A DNA stretch of 16,201 bases from the NCBI GenBank assembly GCA_020353115.1, contig CP070687.1:1659887-1676087 (forward strand). The letters run 5' to 3'. Origin of the DNA: Bacteroidales bacterium (GTDB taxonomy: Bacteria > Bacteroidota > Bacteroidia > Bacteroidales > VadinHA17). The notes below the pieces were generated by a model. The model was given only the letters and a program-made list of their open reading frames with translations, was not told the origin of the DNA and ran no database searches. Both the position numbers and the translations under genes were made by a program. Of this stretch, positions 1 to 8,006 are shown in pieces; position 1 is the first letter of the stretch, and each line of letters begins with the position of its first letter.

Positions 1-446
1 ATCGGATCATTGTATTCTTTCAGGATTTTCACGATCAGGTCGAAGGAATCACGGGAATGGATGACAACCGGGAGGTTAAGTTCAAGTGCCAGTTCAACCT
101 GGGTTCTGAAGACATGGACCTGCTCCTTTTGATATTTTAAGCCCCGGTACAGATCAATCCCGATTTCCCCGACGGCATAATATTTGCTCTTATACAGCTG
201 TTTCCGGACCTCTTTCAGCTCCGGCCTGAATCCGGGCCGGACGGCATTTGGGTGTAATCCCATCATCGGATAACAGTAATTGGGATACAGGTCTCTCAAT
301 TCCAGCATACTCCGAATCGAAGAACGGTCGATATTGGGAAGAAGAAATGTGTTAACTCCCAGATCAACAGCCCTAAAGATTACGGCTTTCCGGTCACTTT
401 CAAAATCAGGTAAATAGAGATGTGTATGGGTATCAGCTAACTGCAT
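1..446 (-). CDS. TatD family metal-dependent hydrolase, N-terminal part (cut by window edge)
   Basis: Only the first 148 codons are present; the rest lies beyond position 1. The protein starts MQLADTHTHL, and an in-frame TGA lies just upstream, so ATG at 446 is the natural start. The TatD/YcfH signature is clear: the metal-binding HxH is H7 and H9, the GEIG motif has its metal ligand at E94, and PVVIHSRD (residues 126-133) supplies H130. Members of this TIM-barrel amidohydrolase-like family are 3'-5' DNA exonucleases or deoxyribonucleases in the cytoplasm, and some act in DNA repair. I infer a DNA-directed nuclease, but the exact substrate cannot be read from sequence. The gene lies 86 nt downstream of the NADP-type glutamate dehydrogenase on the same strand. 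I see no TAnnTTTG box in that gap, so read-through from the dehydrogenase promoter is likely. Confidence 0.9.
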   Translation of the reverse strand, partial: MQLADTHTHLYLPDFESDRKAVIFRAVDLGVNTFLLPNIDRSSIRSMLELRDLYPNYCYPMMGLHPNAVRPGFRPELKEVRKQLYKSKYYAVGEIGIDLYRGLKYQKEQVHVFRTQVELALELNLPVVIHSRDSFDLIVKILKEYNDP

Positions 447-532
447 GGATAGTCAGGATGTTTCCATATCAATTCAGGTAAAGGTAAAAGAAGGGATTTT
501 GTACATCCGTTGTCCCGATACCGGAGTTTTGC

Positions 533-1873
533 CTAAACCACACCCTGGGCAAGCATTGCATCGGCAACTTTGACAAATCCTCCGATATTGGCACCATTTA
601 CATAATTGATAAAATCATCACTCTCCTTGCCGTACTTAACGGTTGTTTTGTGAATATTTATCATGGTCTCCTGCAGCCGTTTATCCACTTCTTCCCTTGT
701 CCATGGCATGCGGAGGGAGTTCTGGGACATTTCAAGGCCGGAGACGGCGACTCCGCCTGCGTTGGCAGCCTTTCCGGGCCCGTAAAGTATCTTCTTGTCC
801 ATATAGATTTCAATGGCCCCTGGTGTGGAAGGCATATTCGCCCCTTCGGAGACACAGATACACCCGTTGGCTACAAGCGTTTTAGCCTCTTCCTCGTTTA
901 TTTCATTTTCAGTGGCACACGGAAGAGCAATATCGCATTTGATACCCCATGGTCTTGAACCCTCATGAAAATCCGCCCTATATTTTTCGGCATATTCCCT
1001 GATCCTTCCTCGTTTAATATTCTTCAATTCGATTATGTAAGCTAATTTACCGGGATCGATTCCCCCGGGATCATGGATAAAACCACCTGAATCGGACAAC
1101 GTGACTACTTTTCCTCCCAGTTCAGTTACCTTCTCTGTAGCATATTGTGCTACATTTCCGGAACCTGAAACAGTTACTGTTTTGCCTTTAAAATCCATTC
1201 CGCGGGTTTTCAGCATTTCCGCTGCAAAGTATACCGTACCATATCCTGTGGCTTCCGGCCGGATCAGACTACCGCCCCATTCGATACCTTTGCCGGTCAG
1301 AACCCCGGTAAATTCATTCCTCAGTCTTTTATATTGTCCGAACAGGAATCCGATCTCTCTTCCACCTACCCCGATATCGCCTGCAGGGACATCTGTATTG
1401 GGGCCGATATGACGGTATAACTCTGTCATAAAACTCTGGCAGAATCGCATCACTTCATTGTCAGATTTTCCCTTGGGATCAAAATCCGAACCTCCTTTAC
1501 CTCCCCCCATGGGGAGTGTTGTCAGACTATTCTTAAATACCTGCTCAAAAGCCAGGAACTTGAGTACTCCCAGATTAACCGTGGGATGAAATCGTAATCC
1601 GCCTTTATAGGGTCCGATTGCACTGTTCATTTCAATCCGAAATCCTTTGTTGATCTGGATTTCCCCTTTGTCATCCAGCCATGGCACTCTGAACAGGACT
1701 ACCCTCTCGGGCTCAGCAATTCTTTCAAGAATCTTGGCATGCTCATATTTCGGATGCTCCTCGACATAAGGGATCAGCGACTCAGCAACCTCCTGAACAG
1801 CCTGGTGAAATTCATTTTCCCCGGGATTTTTGGAAATAATCTGTGCCATGAATTGTTCGACTCGTGGGTCCAT
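533..1873 (-). CDS. gdhA: Glutamate dehydrogenase, NADP-type fingerprint
   Basis: This 446-residue protein is full length for the small hexameric glutamate dehydrogenases. These interconvert glutamate with 2-oxoglutarate and ammonium in the cytoplasm. The glutamate-binding and catalytic residues are in place: K90 (GPYKGG), K114, K126 (MGGGKGG) and D166 (PAGDIG). The Rossmann fold begins near residue 230. Two positions suggest coenzyme choice. The dinucleotide loop reads GSGNV with S238, and the end of the second beta strand reads LSDSGG (D261, S262), as in NADP-dependent E. coli GdhA. The NAD-specific Clostridium symbiosum enzyme instead has Phe and then Pro-Asp. I infer an NADP-dependent, ammonium-assimilating role. 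The gene has its own promoter (1922-1952), a 216-nt gap from dprA, and tatD behind it. It is a paralogue of the dehydrogenase at 3215-4552. Confidence 0.95.
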   Translation of the reverse strand: MDPRVEQFMAQIISKNPGENEFHQAVQEVAESLIPYVEEHPKYEHAKILERIAEPERVVLFRVPWLDDKGEIQINKGFRIEMNSAIGPYKGGLRFHPTVNLGVLKFLAFEQVFKNSLTTLPMGGGKGGSDFDPKGKSDNEVMRFCQSFMTELYRHIGPNTDVPAGDIGVGGREIGFLFGQYKRLRNEFTGVLTGKGIEWGGSLIRPEATGYGTVYFAAEMLKTRGMDFKGKTVTVSGSGNVAQYATEKVTELGGKVVTLSDSGGFIHDPGGIDPGKLAYIIELKNIKRGRIREYAEKYRADFHEGSRPWGIKCDIALPCATENEINEEEAKTLVANGCICVSEGANMPSTPGAIEIYMDKKILYGPGKAANAGGVAVSGLEMSQNSLRMPWTREEVDKRLQETMINIHKTTVKYGKESDDFINYVNGANIGGFVKVADAMLAQGVV

Positions 1874-1921
1874 AATAAACTCATTTTTGAAATTTTCATT
1901 TTGAATTTACGATGAAGAAAG

Positions 1922-1952
1922 CAAACATATATATTTTTTTTTTAACCTGAAA
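1922..1952 (-). promoter_or_regulatory. Promoter of the NADP-type gdh
   Basis: Read on the minus strand, TATGTTTG (1922-1929) matches the Bacteroidota -7 box TAnnTTTG perfectly. TTTC (1949-1952) sits exactly 19 nt upstream, one base from the TTTG -33 box. The -7 box lies 48 nt upstream of the gdh start codon. A run of T on the plus strand (A on the coding strand) fills the spacer. Confidence 0.55.
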
Positions 1953-2089
1953 CAGTTTGTGCAATAGTACGGAACAGGTTTTCTCGAACAAAAAAGATAT
2001 GGAAACGGGATCTCTGTTATATTATCATAAATGCATTATCGGGTATTGGGGAGGGTACCTGAAGAATATTCGATGCAAGGAACAAGTTG

Positions 2090-3202
2090 TCAACTGGTTA
2101 GGGTATAGATGTTTCCGGGAAGACACCTGACCAGACCGGAGAATTCCAGGTTAAGCAAAACCGGAGAAGCCTTACTTACGGGTATTCCGGAAAGGGCTGA
2201 CATCTGATTGATGGTCAGCCTGTCATTCTCCTTCAGCATTTTCATGAATACCTTTTCTTCTTCAGACAGATCTCTGAACATTTCTTTCTGTACCGGTCCT
2301 TTTTTAATGGGTTCGGGTTCCCAACCCATTATATATTCAATGTCCCGGATCCCTTCAATCAGGGCTGCCTTGTTGGTCTTAATGATTCGGTTACATCCAG
2401 CAGAATAGGTATCCTTAACCCGGCCGGGAAATGCAAAAACATCCCTGTTATACGAATTGGCAATATCCGCTGTTATGAGAGCACCCCCCGTTATTCCGGA
2501 TTCGATAACAATGGTGGCATCGGATAATCCTGCGATTAGCCTGTTCCTTTTTACAAAATTATTCCGCTCCGGTTTTTCATCATTCAGAAAGTCGGTAAGC
2601 AATCCTCCATGCCGGGTGATTTCCCTTGCAACCGGCTTATGGATGGATGGATAAATGGTGCTCAATCCATGTCCCAGGACAGCAATGGTATTGAGCCCGT
2701 ATTGTAAAGCGGATTTATGGGCACAGATATCGATTCCATATGCAAGTCCGCTGACAATCACCGGATCATGATTCCGGTCTGAAAGGTCGCTAATCAGTCG
2801 CTTACAAAGGTCCCTTCCACGCTGGGTTGCACTTCTGGTACCAACAACACTGATGATTTTGGGATGGTTCAGATCAATATTACCGAGGAAATAAAAGATG
2901 ACTGGGGCATCGGGACATTGTTTAAGCCTCTCCGGGTATTCAGGGTCAAGATAGAAAAAGGAACGGATATTGTTTTTTTCAAGAAATTCAATCTCTTTTT
3001 CAGCCCGTTCAAGGACATTCTGATTTCGGATATTCCTTGCAAGCTGTGAACCGATTCCTGGTATTTTCAACAGGTTTCTCTCCGATTCCCGGAAAATACC
3101 CTCGATACTTCCGGTAAAATCGATCAGCTTTTTTGCTGTAATACTGCCGATTCCCGGGATCAGACTAATACCTATTTTGCAGATCAGGTTTTCATCAACC
3201 AT
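2090..3202 (-). CDS. dprA: DNA-processing protein DprA (Smf)
   Basis: This 370-residue protein has the three parts expected of DprA. There is an N-terminal helix-hairpin-helix/SAM-like region with two PGIG hairpins (residues 16-19 and 48-51). The central Rossmann-like domain (about 80-295) carries the family motifs VGTRSAT (120-126), SGLAYGID (151-158), FVKRNRLIAGL (216-226) and GGALITA (239-245). A C-terminal winged-helix region follows (about 311-368). DprA binds single-stranded DNA and loads RecA during natural transformation; many non-competent bacteria also keep it. The start follows the stop of the NAD-type gdh by 12 nt, with a GGAAAAAG stretch just before the ATG, so the two are very likely co-transcribed. 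No independent promoter box is visible. No other competence gene lies in the window, so the competence role rests on family knowledge. Confidence 0.96.
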   Translation of the reverse strand: MVDENLICKIGISLIPGIGSITAKKLIDFTGSIEGIFRESERNLLKIPGIGSQLARNIRNQNVLERAEKEIEFLEKNNIRSFFYLDPEYPERLKQCPDAPVIFYFLGNIDLNHPKIISVVGTRSATQRGRDLCKRLISDLSDRNHDPVIVSGLAYGIDICAHKSALQYGLNTIAVLGHGLSTIYPSIHKPVAREITRHGGLLTDFLNDEKPERNNFVKRNRLIAGLSDATIVIESGITGGALITADIANSYNRDVFAFPGRVKDTYSAGCNRIIKTNKAALIEGIRDIEYIMGWEPEPIKKGPVQKEMFRDLSEEEKVFMKMLKENDRLTINQMSALSGIPVSKASPVLLNLEFSGLVRCLPGNIYTLTS

Positions 3203-3214
3203 CTTTTTCCGGAA

Positions 3215-4552
3215 CTAGATCAGGCCCTGGTCAAGCATGGCATCGGCAACTTTAAGGAACCCGGCAATATTTGCTCCCTTTACATAATCGACATAACCGT
3301 CCGGATCTTTCCCGTATCTGACACAAGCTTCATGGATATTATGCATGATCTGATGAAGCCTCTGATCAACTTCTTTGGCAGGCCAGTTCAGTTTCATTGA
3401 ATTCTGTGTCATTTCCAGTCCGGAAGTGGAAACACCGCCGGCATTTGCTGCTTTGCCCGGGCCGAAAAGCATTTTGTTTTTATGGAATACTTCGATTGCT
3501 TTATGTGTGGATGGCATGTTGGCTCCTTCGCAAACACATATACACCCGTTTTTTACTAGATTTTCAGCATCCTCTTTATCCAGTTCATTTTGTGTCGCAC
3601 AGGGAAGGGCAACATCAACCTTAACTTCCCAGGGCCTTTTCCCCTGGTGGAATACGGCGTTTGGAAATTCGTTGGAGTAGGGCTGTACAATATCTTCATT
3701 CGTGGCACGGAGTTCGAGCATATAGTCAATTTTTTCACCGGAAATCCCTTCCGAATCGTAAATATATCCGTCAGGACCGGAAAGCGTAACCACCTTGGCA
3801 CCCAGTTGGGTGGCTTTGGTTACGGCTCCCCAGGCAACGTTTCCGAATCCTGAGACGGCGATCGTTTTCCCTTCAATCGATTCGCCTTTTGTGGCAAGCA
3901 TCTCATTGGCAAAATAGACATTGCCGAATCCCGTTGCTTCGGGCCGTATCAGGCTGCCTCCCCAGTTTAATCCTTTTCCCGTCAATACACCGGTATTCTC
4001 CCTTGCAAGTTTCTTGTACATTCCATAGAGGAATCCTATTTCCTGCCCTCCGACACCGATGTCTCCAGCCGGAACATCTGTTTCCGGTCCGATCATTTCC
4101 CACAATTCCAGCATAAAGGCCTGGCAGAACCGCATGATCTCCGATTTGGATTTACCTTTTGGATCAAAATCGCTTCCTCCCTTGGCCCCTCCCATTGGCA
4201 AGGAGGTCAGGCTATTCTTAAAAATCTGTTCAAATCCCAGGAATTTCAGAATGCTCAGATTCACGCTGGGGTGAAAACGCAAACCGCCCTTATAAGGTCC
4301 GATGGCATTGTTGAATTGAATCCTGTATCCTAAGTTTACGTGGATCTTCCCTTCATCATCAGCCCAGGGGACTTTAAACGTTATGATCCTGTCGGGTTCG
4401 ACAATCCGATCTATTATACCGGCGGATTCAAATTGCGGATTTTCATTATAGGTTTCTTCAATGGATTCCAGAACCTCCCTGACAGCCTGCAGAAATTCCA
4501 CCTCCCCAGGATGTTTCTTTTCGAGGTCATTCATGAATTTATCTACGTTCAT
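3215..4552 (-). CDS. Glutamate dehydrogenase, NAD-type fingerprint
   Basis: This 445-residue protein is a full-length member of the hexameric family and a paralogue of the gene at 533-1873. Substrate and catalytic residues are present: K88, K112, K124 (MGGAKGG) and D164. They are offset by one from C. symbiosum K89, K113, K125 and D165. The coenzyme site differs from the paralogue: the loop is GFGNVAWG with F236, and the second strand ends LSGPDGYIYD with P260 and D261. These match F238, P262 and D263 of the NAD-specific C. symbiosum enzyme, residues that were targeted to switch its coenzyme preference. I infer an NAD-dependent, mainly glutamate-oxidising enzyme. It is the first gene of a probable two-gene unit with dprA (12-nt gap). 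Its -7 box is at 4608-4615, with short iterated repeats just upstream. The symbol gdhB would fit by analogy but is not certain. Confidence 0.94.
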   Translation of the reverse strand: MNVDKFMNDLEKKHPGEVEFLQAVREVLESIEETYNENPQFESAGIIDRIVEPDRIITFKVPWADDEGKIHVNLGYRIQFNNAIGPYKGGLRFHPSVNLSILKFLGFEQIFKNSLTSLPMGGAKGGSDFDPKGKSKSEIMRFCQAFMLELWEMIGPETDVPAGDIGVGGQEIGFLYGMYKKLARENTGVLTGKGLNWGGSLIRPEATGFGNVYFANEMLATKGESIEGKTIAVSGFGNVAWGAVTKATQLGAKVVTLSGPDGYIYDSEGISGEKIDYMLELRATNEDIVQPYSNEFPNAVFHQGKRPWEVKVDVALPCATQNELDKEDAENLVKNGCICVCEGANMPSTHKAIEVFHKNKMLFGPGKAANAGGVSTSGLEMTQNSMKLNWPAKEVDQRLHQIMHNIHEACVRYGKDPDGYVDYVKGANIAGFLKVADAMLDQGLI

Positions 4553-4607
4553 ATGGGTATGATTTTAATGTTTTGACTTCTTCAATAAACAGGTATCATT
4601 ACGATTG

Positions 4608-4615
4608 CAAAAATA
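4608..4615 (-). promoter_or_regulatory. -7 box upstream of the NAD-type gdh
   Basis: On the minus strand TATTTTTG is a perfect TAnnTTTG match, 55 nt upstream of the start codon at 4552. No TTTG -33 element is found at the usual 19-21 nt spacing. That region is instead occupied by the ATAATTCAT repeats at 4632-4659, so the promoter may need an activator. Confidence 0.45.
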
Positions 4616-4631
4616 GGTTCAAAGGATTTCA

Positions 4632-4659
4632 ATAATTCATGATATAATTCATAATTCAG
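4632..4659. repeat. Three iterated ATAATTCA[T/G] units upstream of gdh
   Basis: ATAATTCAT occurs at 4632-4640 and 4644-4652, and ATAATTCAG follows at 4651-4659. The starts are 12 and 7 nt apart. The units lie 17-44 nt upstream (transcriptionally) of the -7 box at 4608-4615, where a regulator would bind. The sequence is AT-rich, so chance is possible. Confidence 0.35.
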
Positions 4660-4748
4660 GGAAATATTAATCATCTTGCAGGTGTTTTGCAACATTCAAC
4701 ATTCCATGAGGTATCTTCGGTAATACTCCTTTCAGGTCCTGATTGGTA

Positions 4749-5228
4749 TTATTGCTTAACATACCGGGCAAGTGAATCATGAATTGCTTTCCTTTCATCT
4801 CTGGTAAGTGAAGTAATCGGTATGGGTGGATATTTTGCAATACCCGACTTAATCCGCTGGTAAAGGTAAAGCTCCCGTTTTAAACCGAGCGCTGATTTTC
4901 TGATTTCAAACCTTACAAATTCGTTTTTAGGGATCTCGATAGAATTCTTTTTGCTTGATAGTATGCGCAAAGAGTAATAACGAAATACCAGTGTCTGTCC
5001 TTCATCCCGATAGTAAATAAAATTAAGGTTAAGGAAATACTGGGCAAACAGGATCAGGATAAAAAGTGCAACAAGTATGAGTGTATAGTAGTTTTTATTC
5101 AATCCGAACAGGGGATCATCCAGAAGGCGGGTGGTATAGATAATAATCACCAGAGTGGCGAAGATAATTGTCAAAACAAATGTTCTGAAACGCACCTTAA
5201 TAGCGGTTTTCCGATTTTCAATTATCAT
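4749..5228 (-). CDS. Membrane protein of unknown function with two transmembrane segments
   Basis: I do not recognise a named family. The 159-residue protein has a short basic N-terminus, a first hydrophobic segment at about 16-34 (FVLTIIFATLVIII), a short linker, and a second at about 46-68 (YYTLILVALFILIL). A soluble C-terminal half of about 90 residues follows, rich in beta-prone stretches and basic residues. Two N-terminal helices followed by a compact beta-type cytosolic domain resemble the PH-like small membrane proteins common in Bacteroidota, but that is only an impression. The gene is on the same strand as the NAD-type gdh, 196 nt upstream of it, and follows the palindrome cluster. 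No good promoter box was found. Base composition matches the neighbours, so it is probably a real native gene. Confidence 0.75.
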   Translation of the reverse strand: MIIENRKTAIKVRFRTFVLTIIFATLVIIIYTTRLLDDPLFGLNKNYYTLILVALFILILFAQYFLNLNFIYYRDEGQTLVFRYYSLRILSSKKNSIEIPKNEFVRFEIRKSALGLKRELYLYQRIKSGIAKYPPIPITSLTRDERKAIHDSLARYVKQ

Positions 5229-5269
5229 GGGTGCAGGTTATTATGTTATTCGAGATTTGATCCTCATTC

Positions 5270-5385
5270 TCCCCCAGCCGACGGATTCGGATTTCGCCCG
5301 ACATAGTCGGCGGACGAGAAGAGTAGTTTAACCTGCCAGCCAACCACAGGCTGGCGGCAGGCTGGTTCCCCGCAGCTTACTGCGG
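5270..5385. repeat. Cluster of short palindromes in a GC-richer intergenic block
   Basis: Four inverted repeats follow one another. CCGA/TCGG is at 5278-5290 (4-bp stem). CCGAC-ATA-GTCGG is at 5298-5310. GCCAGCC/GGCTGGC is at 5335-5355 (7-bp perfect stem, 7-nt loop), with another GGCTGG at 5360-5365. CCGCAG-CTTA-CTGCGG is at 5370-5385 (6-bp stem, 4-nt loop). The block is clearly more GC-rich than its AT-rich surroundings and lies in the 328-bp gap between tadA (5557) and the membrane protein (5228). It resembles the REP/BIME class of dispersed extragenic palindromes. Copies elsewhere in the genome cannot be checked here. The rest of the gap (5229-5269, 5386-5556) is AT-rich and holds nothing I can name. 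Confidence 0.6.
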
Positions 5386-5556
5386 AAATAAGAGTCCAGA
5401 ACTTGCTCCGGGATATAATACCAATTAATTTACCAATACATATGTACAATTCCGGTTACCTTACACTAACGAAAGACGGTATCCTGAAATCCGGTTTACT
5501 ACTCAAACTTATGAAAAAACCCGATTTATTCAAAACCGGCAAACCGGTCAGGCGGA

Positions 5557-6012
5557 TTATAAAAAATCCCTTTTCCCCTTGAAAAATTCCTTTATTAACT
5601 TACTGCATTCATGTTCCATAATACCTTCTACGACAGTTGTTTTTGGATGAAGGATTTTATTGGATATACTGCGGTAGCCGTTTTTCGTATCTTTCGCCCC
5701 GAATACAACCATTCTGACCTGGCTTCGAAAACAAGCACCGGCGCACATAACACACGGCTCAACCGTCACATACAGTATACATTCATTCAGGTATTTTCCT
5801 CCCAAATGGCTTGCTGCGGCAGTAATCGCCTGCATTTCCGCATGGGCGGTGACATCATTCAATGTTTCAGTCAGATTATGTGCCCGGGCTATGATCTGGC
5901 CCTGACAGACAATAACTGCACCGATGGGTACCTCATCCTTCGAAAGCGCATTCTTCGCTTCTTTTATCGCTTCGTTCATGAATTGTTCGTGCCTGTGTTG
6001 TTGCCTGGGCAT
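5557..6012 (-). CDS. tadA: tRNA-specific adenosine deaminase (A34 to inosine)
   Basis: This 151-residue protein has the length and motifs of TadA, which deaminates wobble adenosine 34 in tRNA-Arg(ACG) to inosine in the cytoplasm. The cytidine-deaminase-fold zinc site is complete: H57 and catalytic E59 in TAHAEM, and C87 and C90 in PCVMC (86-90). The preceding ARAHNLTE (about 42-49) and DVTAHAEMQAI are typical of TadA rather than of free-base deaminases. Guanine and cytosine deaminases share the fold, but the HAEM context and length favour TadA. The gene diverges from aspS across a 151-bp spacer. On the minus strand this spacer contains TACATTTA (6048-6055), one base off the -7 consensus, which could serve tadA. 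Confidence 0.93.
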   Translation of the reverse strand: MPRQQHRHEQFMNEAIKEAKNALSKDEVPIGAVIVCQGQIIARAHNLTETLNDVTAHAEMQAITAAASHLGGKYLNECILYVTVEPCVMCAGACFRSQVRMVVFGAKDTKNGYRSISNKILHPKTTVVEGIMEHECSKLIKEFFKGKRDFL

Positions 6013-6135
6013 AACAGTAAGTTCAGGATTTTTGCCAGGGATTTAAGTAAATGTACAAATTAGGGCATTTATATCGATTATCCAAGGATTGGAAATCTGT
6101 TTTACATGATCGTGTAAGCATCCGATCTTTTTCCT

Positions 6136-6143
6136 TACATTTG
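6136..6143 (+). promoter_or_regulatory. -7 box of aspS
   Basis: TACATTTG is a perfect match to TAnnTTTG and lies 20 nt upstream of the aspS ATG, giving a very short leader. No clear TTTG is found 19-21 nt further upstream. No leader structure, T-box or attenuator is visible. Confidence 0.5.
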
Positions 6144-6163
6144 AACAACGAAAATTACCGGAT

Positions 6164-7912
6164 ATGTACAGAACCCATACATGCGGAGAATTGGATATAA
6201 ACTCCGTGAATGAAGAAGTGAAACTTTGCGGATGGATTCATAAATCCCGTGATCTTGGAGGTATGACATTTATTGATCTGAGAGACAGGTATGGAATTAC
6301 CCAGCTGGTTTTTAATATGGAAACCAATGCAGACCTGTGCAGGGAAGCCAGGAAACTTGGCAGGGAGTACGTCGTTGCCGTTACAGGTGTTGTGAAAGAG
6401 AGAAGCAATAAAAATCCAAATATTCCGACAGGGGAGATTGAGATTATTTCAAAGGAATTCCACATTCTCAATAAATCAGACATTCCTCCTTTTACGATAG
6501 AAACAGATACAGATGGAGGTGAGGAATTGCGTATGAAGTACAGGTATCTTGACCTGAGAAGAGAACCGGTCAGGCAAAACATGTTGCTGCGTCACCGGAT
6601 GGCACAGGAAGTTAGAAAATATCTCGATTTGAACGGTTTTATAGAAATTGAAACACCTGCCCTGATCAAGTCCACACCGGAAGGAGCAAGGGATTTTGTC
6701 GTACCTTCAAGGATTCATCCCGGAAATTTCTATGCCCTGCCTCAATCTCCGCAAACCTTCAAGCAGTTGATAATGATTGCCGGGTATGACCGGTATTTCC
6801 AGCTGGTGAAATGTTTCCGGGATGAAGATTTCAGGGCGGACAGGCAACCGGAATTTACCCAGATCGATTGTGAAATGTCTTTTGTTGATCGAGACGATAT
6901 CTTAAAGACTTTCGAAGGTTTGGCCAAACATCTGTTCGCTGAAATCCTTAAGATCAGGATTGAAGGCGATTTTCCAAAGATCCCATACAGAGATGCTATG
7001 AATATTTATGGTACGGATAAACCGGATATACGGTTTGAAATGAAATGTACGGATCTGTCTTCACTGGTGAAAGGAAAAGGGTTCCGGGTTTTTGATGAAG
7101 CAGAATATATAGGTGGTATATGTGCAAAAGGTTGTGCAGGCTATTCAAGAAAGCAGATTGATGAACTGACACAATTTGTAAAAAAACCGCAGATCGGTGC
7201 GGAAGGATTGATATACCTGAAATGCAACGAAGATGGCACATTGAAATCATCCGTTGACAAATTTTACAGTGAGCATGAACTGACGGACTGGAAGGAAATG
7301 ATGAACGCCGGGAATGGCGATCTTGTATTGATCCTTGCCGGTGAAAGAAATGCGACCCTTAAAGCATTGGGAGAACTGAGACTGGAGATGGGGGAACGGC
7401 TGGGTTTGAAAAACGATGATATTTTCCGGCCTCTCTGGATCGTTGATTTTCCGCTCTTTGAATGGGATGATGATACCAAACGATTTTTTGCCATGCATCA
7501 TCCATTCACTTCTGCTCTTGAGGAAGACAGACCGTTTCTGAATACAGATCCCGGGAAGGTACGTGCGAATGCATATGATCTGGTTATTAACGGGGTTGAA
7601 ATCGGAGGAGGATCCGTCAGGATCCATGATAAGGTACGGCAGCAGGAAATGTTTCACCATCTTGGATTCTCACAAAACGAGGCGGAAAAACAGTTTGGTT
7701 TCCTCATGAATGCATTCCGGTACGGCGCTCCGCCGCATGGAGGGATAGCTTTCGGGTTTGACCGCTGGGTGGCTCTCTTCGGCAGATCGGAAACAATAAG
7801 AGACTTCATTGCTTTTCCGAAAAATAATGCAGGAAAAGATATCATGACCGATTCACCCTCTCCGATAACGGAAGAGCAATTAAAGGAGCTTTCCCTCCGG
7901 CTCAGGAAATAA
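6164..7912 (+). CDS. aspS: Aspartyl-tRNA synthetase
   Basis: This 582-residue class II synthetase of the bacterial type charges tRNA-Asp with aspartate in the cytoplasm. The order is an N-terminal OB-fold anticodon-binding domain (about 1-105), the first part of the catalytic core with motif 2 FRDEDFRADRQPEF (218-231), the bacterial GAD insertion (about 285-415), then the rest of the core with motif 3 GIAFGFDRWVALFG (527-540). In the anticodon domain the SRDLGG loop has Leu31 where the non-discriminating Pseudomonas aeruginosa enzyme has His31. This leans towards a discriminating enzyme specific for tRNA-Asp. Length and motifs are complete, with no frameshift. It diverges from tadA and is followed 94 nt later by a STAS-domain gene. 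A weak 6-bp inverted repeat (TTAACA/TGTTAA, 7913-7930) directly follows the stop. Confidence 0.98.
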   Translation: MYRTHTCGELDINSVNEEVKLCGWIHKSRDLGGMTFIDLRDRYGITQLVFNMETNADLCREARKLGREYVVAVTGVVKERSNKNPNIPTGEIEIISKEFHILNKSDIPPFTIETDTDGGEELRMKYRYLDLRREPVRQNMLLRHRMAQEVRKYLDLNGFIEIETPALIKSTPEGARDFVVPSRIHPGNFYALPQSPQTFKQLIMIAGYDRYFQLVKCFRDEDFRADRQPEFTQIDCEMSFVDRDDILKTFEGLAKHLFAEILKIRIEGDFPKIPYRDAMNIYGTDKPDIRFEMKCTDLSSLVKGKGFRVFDEAEYIGGICAKGCAGYSRKQIDELTQFVKKPQIGAEGLIYLKCNEDGTLKSSVDKFYSEHELTDWKEMMNAGNGDLVLILAGERNATLKALGELRLEMGERLGLKNDDIFRPLWIVDFPLFEWDDDTKRFFAMHHPFTSALEEDRPFLNTDPGKVRANAYDLVINGVEIGGGSVRIHDKVRQQEMFHHLGFSQNEAEKQFGFLMNAFRYGAPPHGGIAFGFDRWVALFGRSETIRDFIAFPKNNAGKDIMTDSPSPITEEQLKELSLRLRK

Positions 7913-8006
7913 TTAACAGTAATTTGTTAATAACTTCACACCCGCTGGTCACAGATCAATTATATATCCTGTTATTTTCAAAGCATCTCTTTTCTTCAAA
8001 TACGAT

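Noticed and set aside
643..958. Overlapping plus-strand open frames of 80-102 residues
   Set aside because: They are antisense shadows of the strongly conserved glutamate dehydrogenase on the minus strand and have no protein-like features. The same applies to plus-strand frames over dprA and the second gdh.
2090..3202. dprA as part of a defence island
   Set aside because: The protein is an ordinary full-length DprA with a winged-helix tail. Its neighbours are metabolic, with no nuclease, helicase or methylase module that would suggest a defence system.
4676..4692. TTGCA/TGCAA inverted repeat between the membrane protein gene and gdh
   Set aside because: A 5-bp stem in AT-rich DNA is expected by chance.
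5264..5449. Minus-strand frame of 61 residues across the palindrome cluster
   Set aside because: Its sequence is produced by the palindromes (Cys, Pro and Gly-rich stretches), with no recognisable domain or promoter. A repeat element explains it better.
5611..6063. Plus-strand frame of 150 residues
   Set aside because: It is antisense to tadA, whose zinc site and length are complete; the antisense product looks like no known protein.
7913..7930. Inverted repeat TTAACA/TGTTAA after aspS as a terminator
   Set aside because: The stem is only six A/T-rich base pairs and no T-tract follows, so it is too weak to call.
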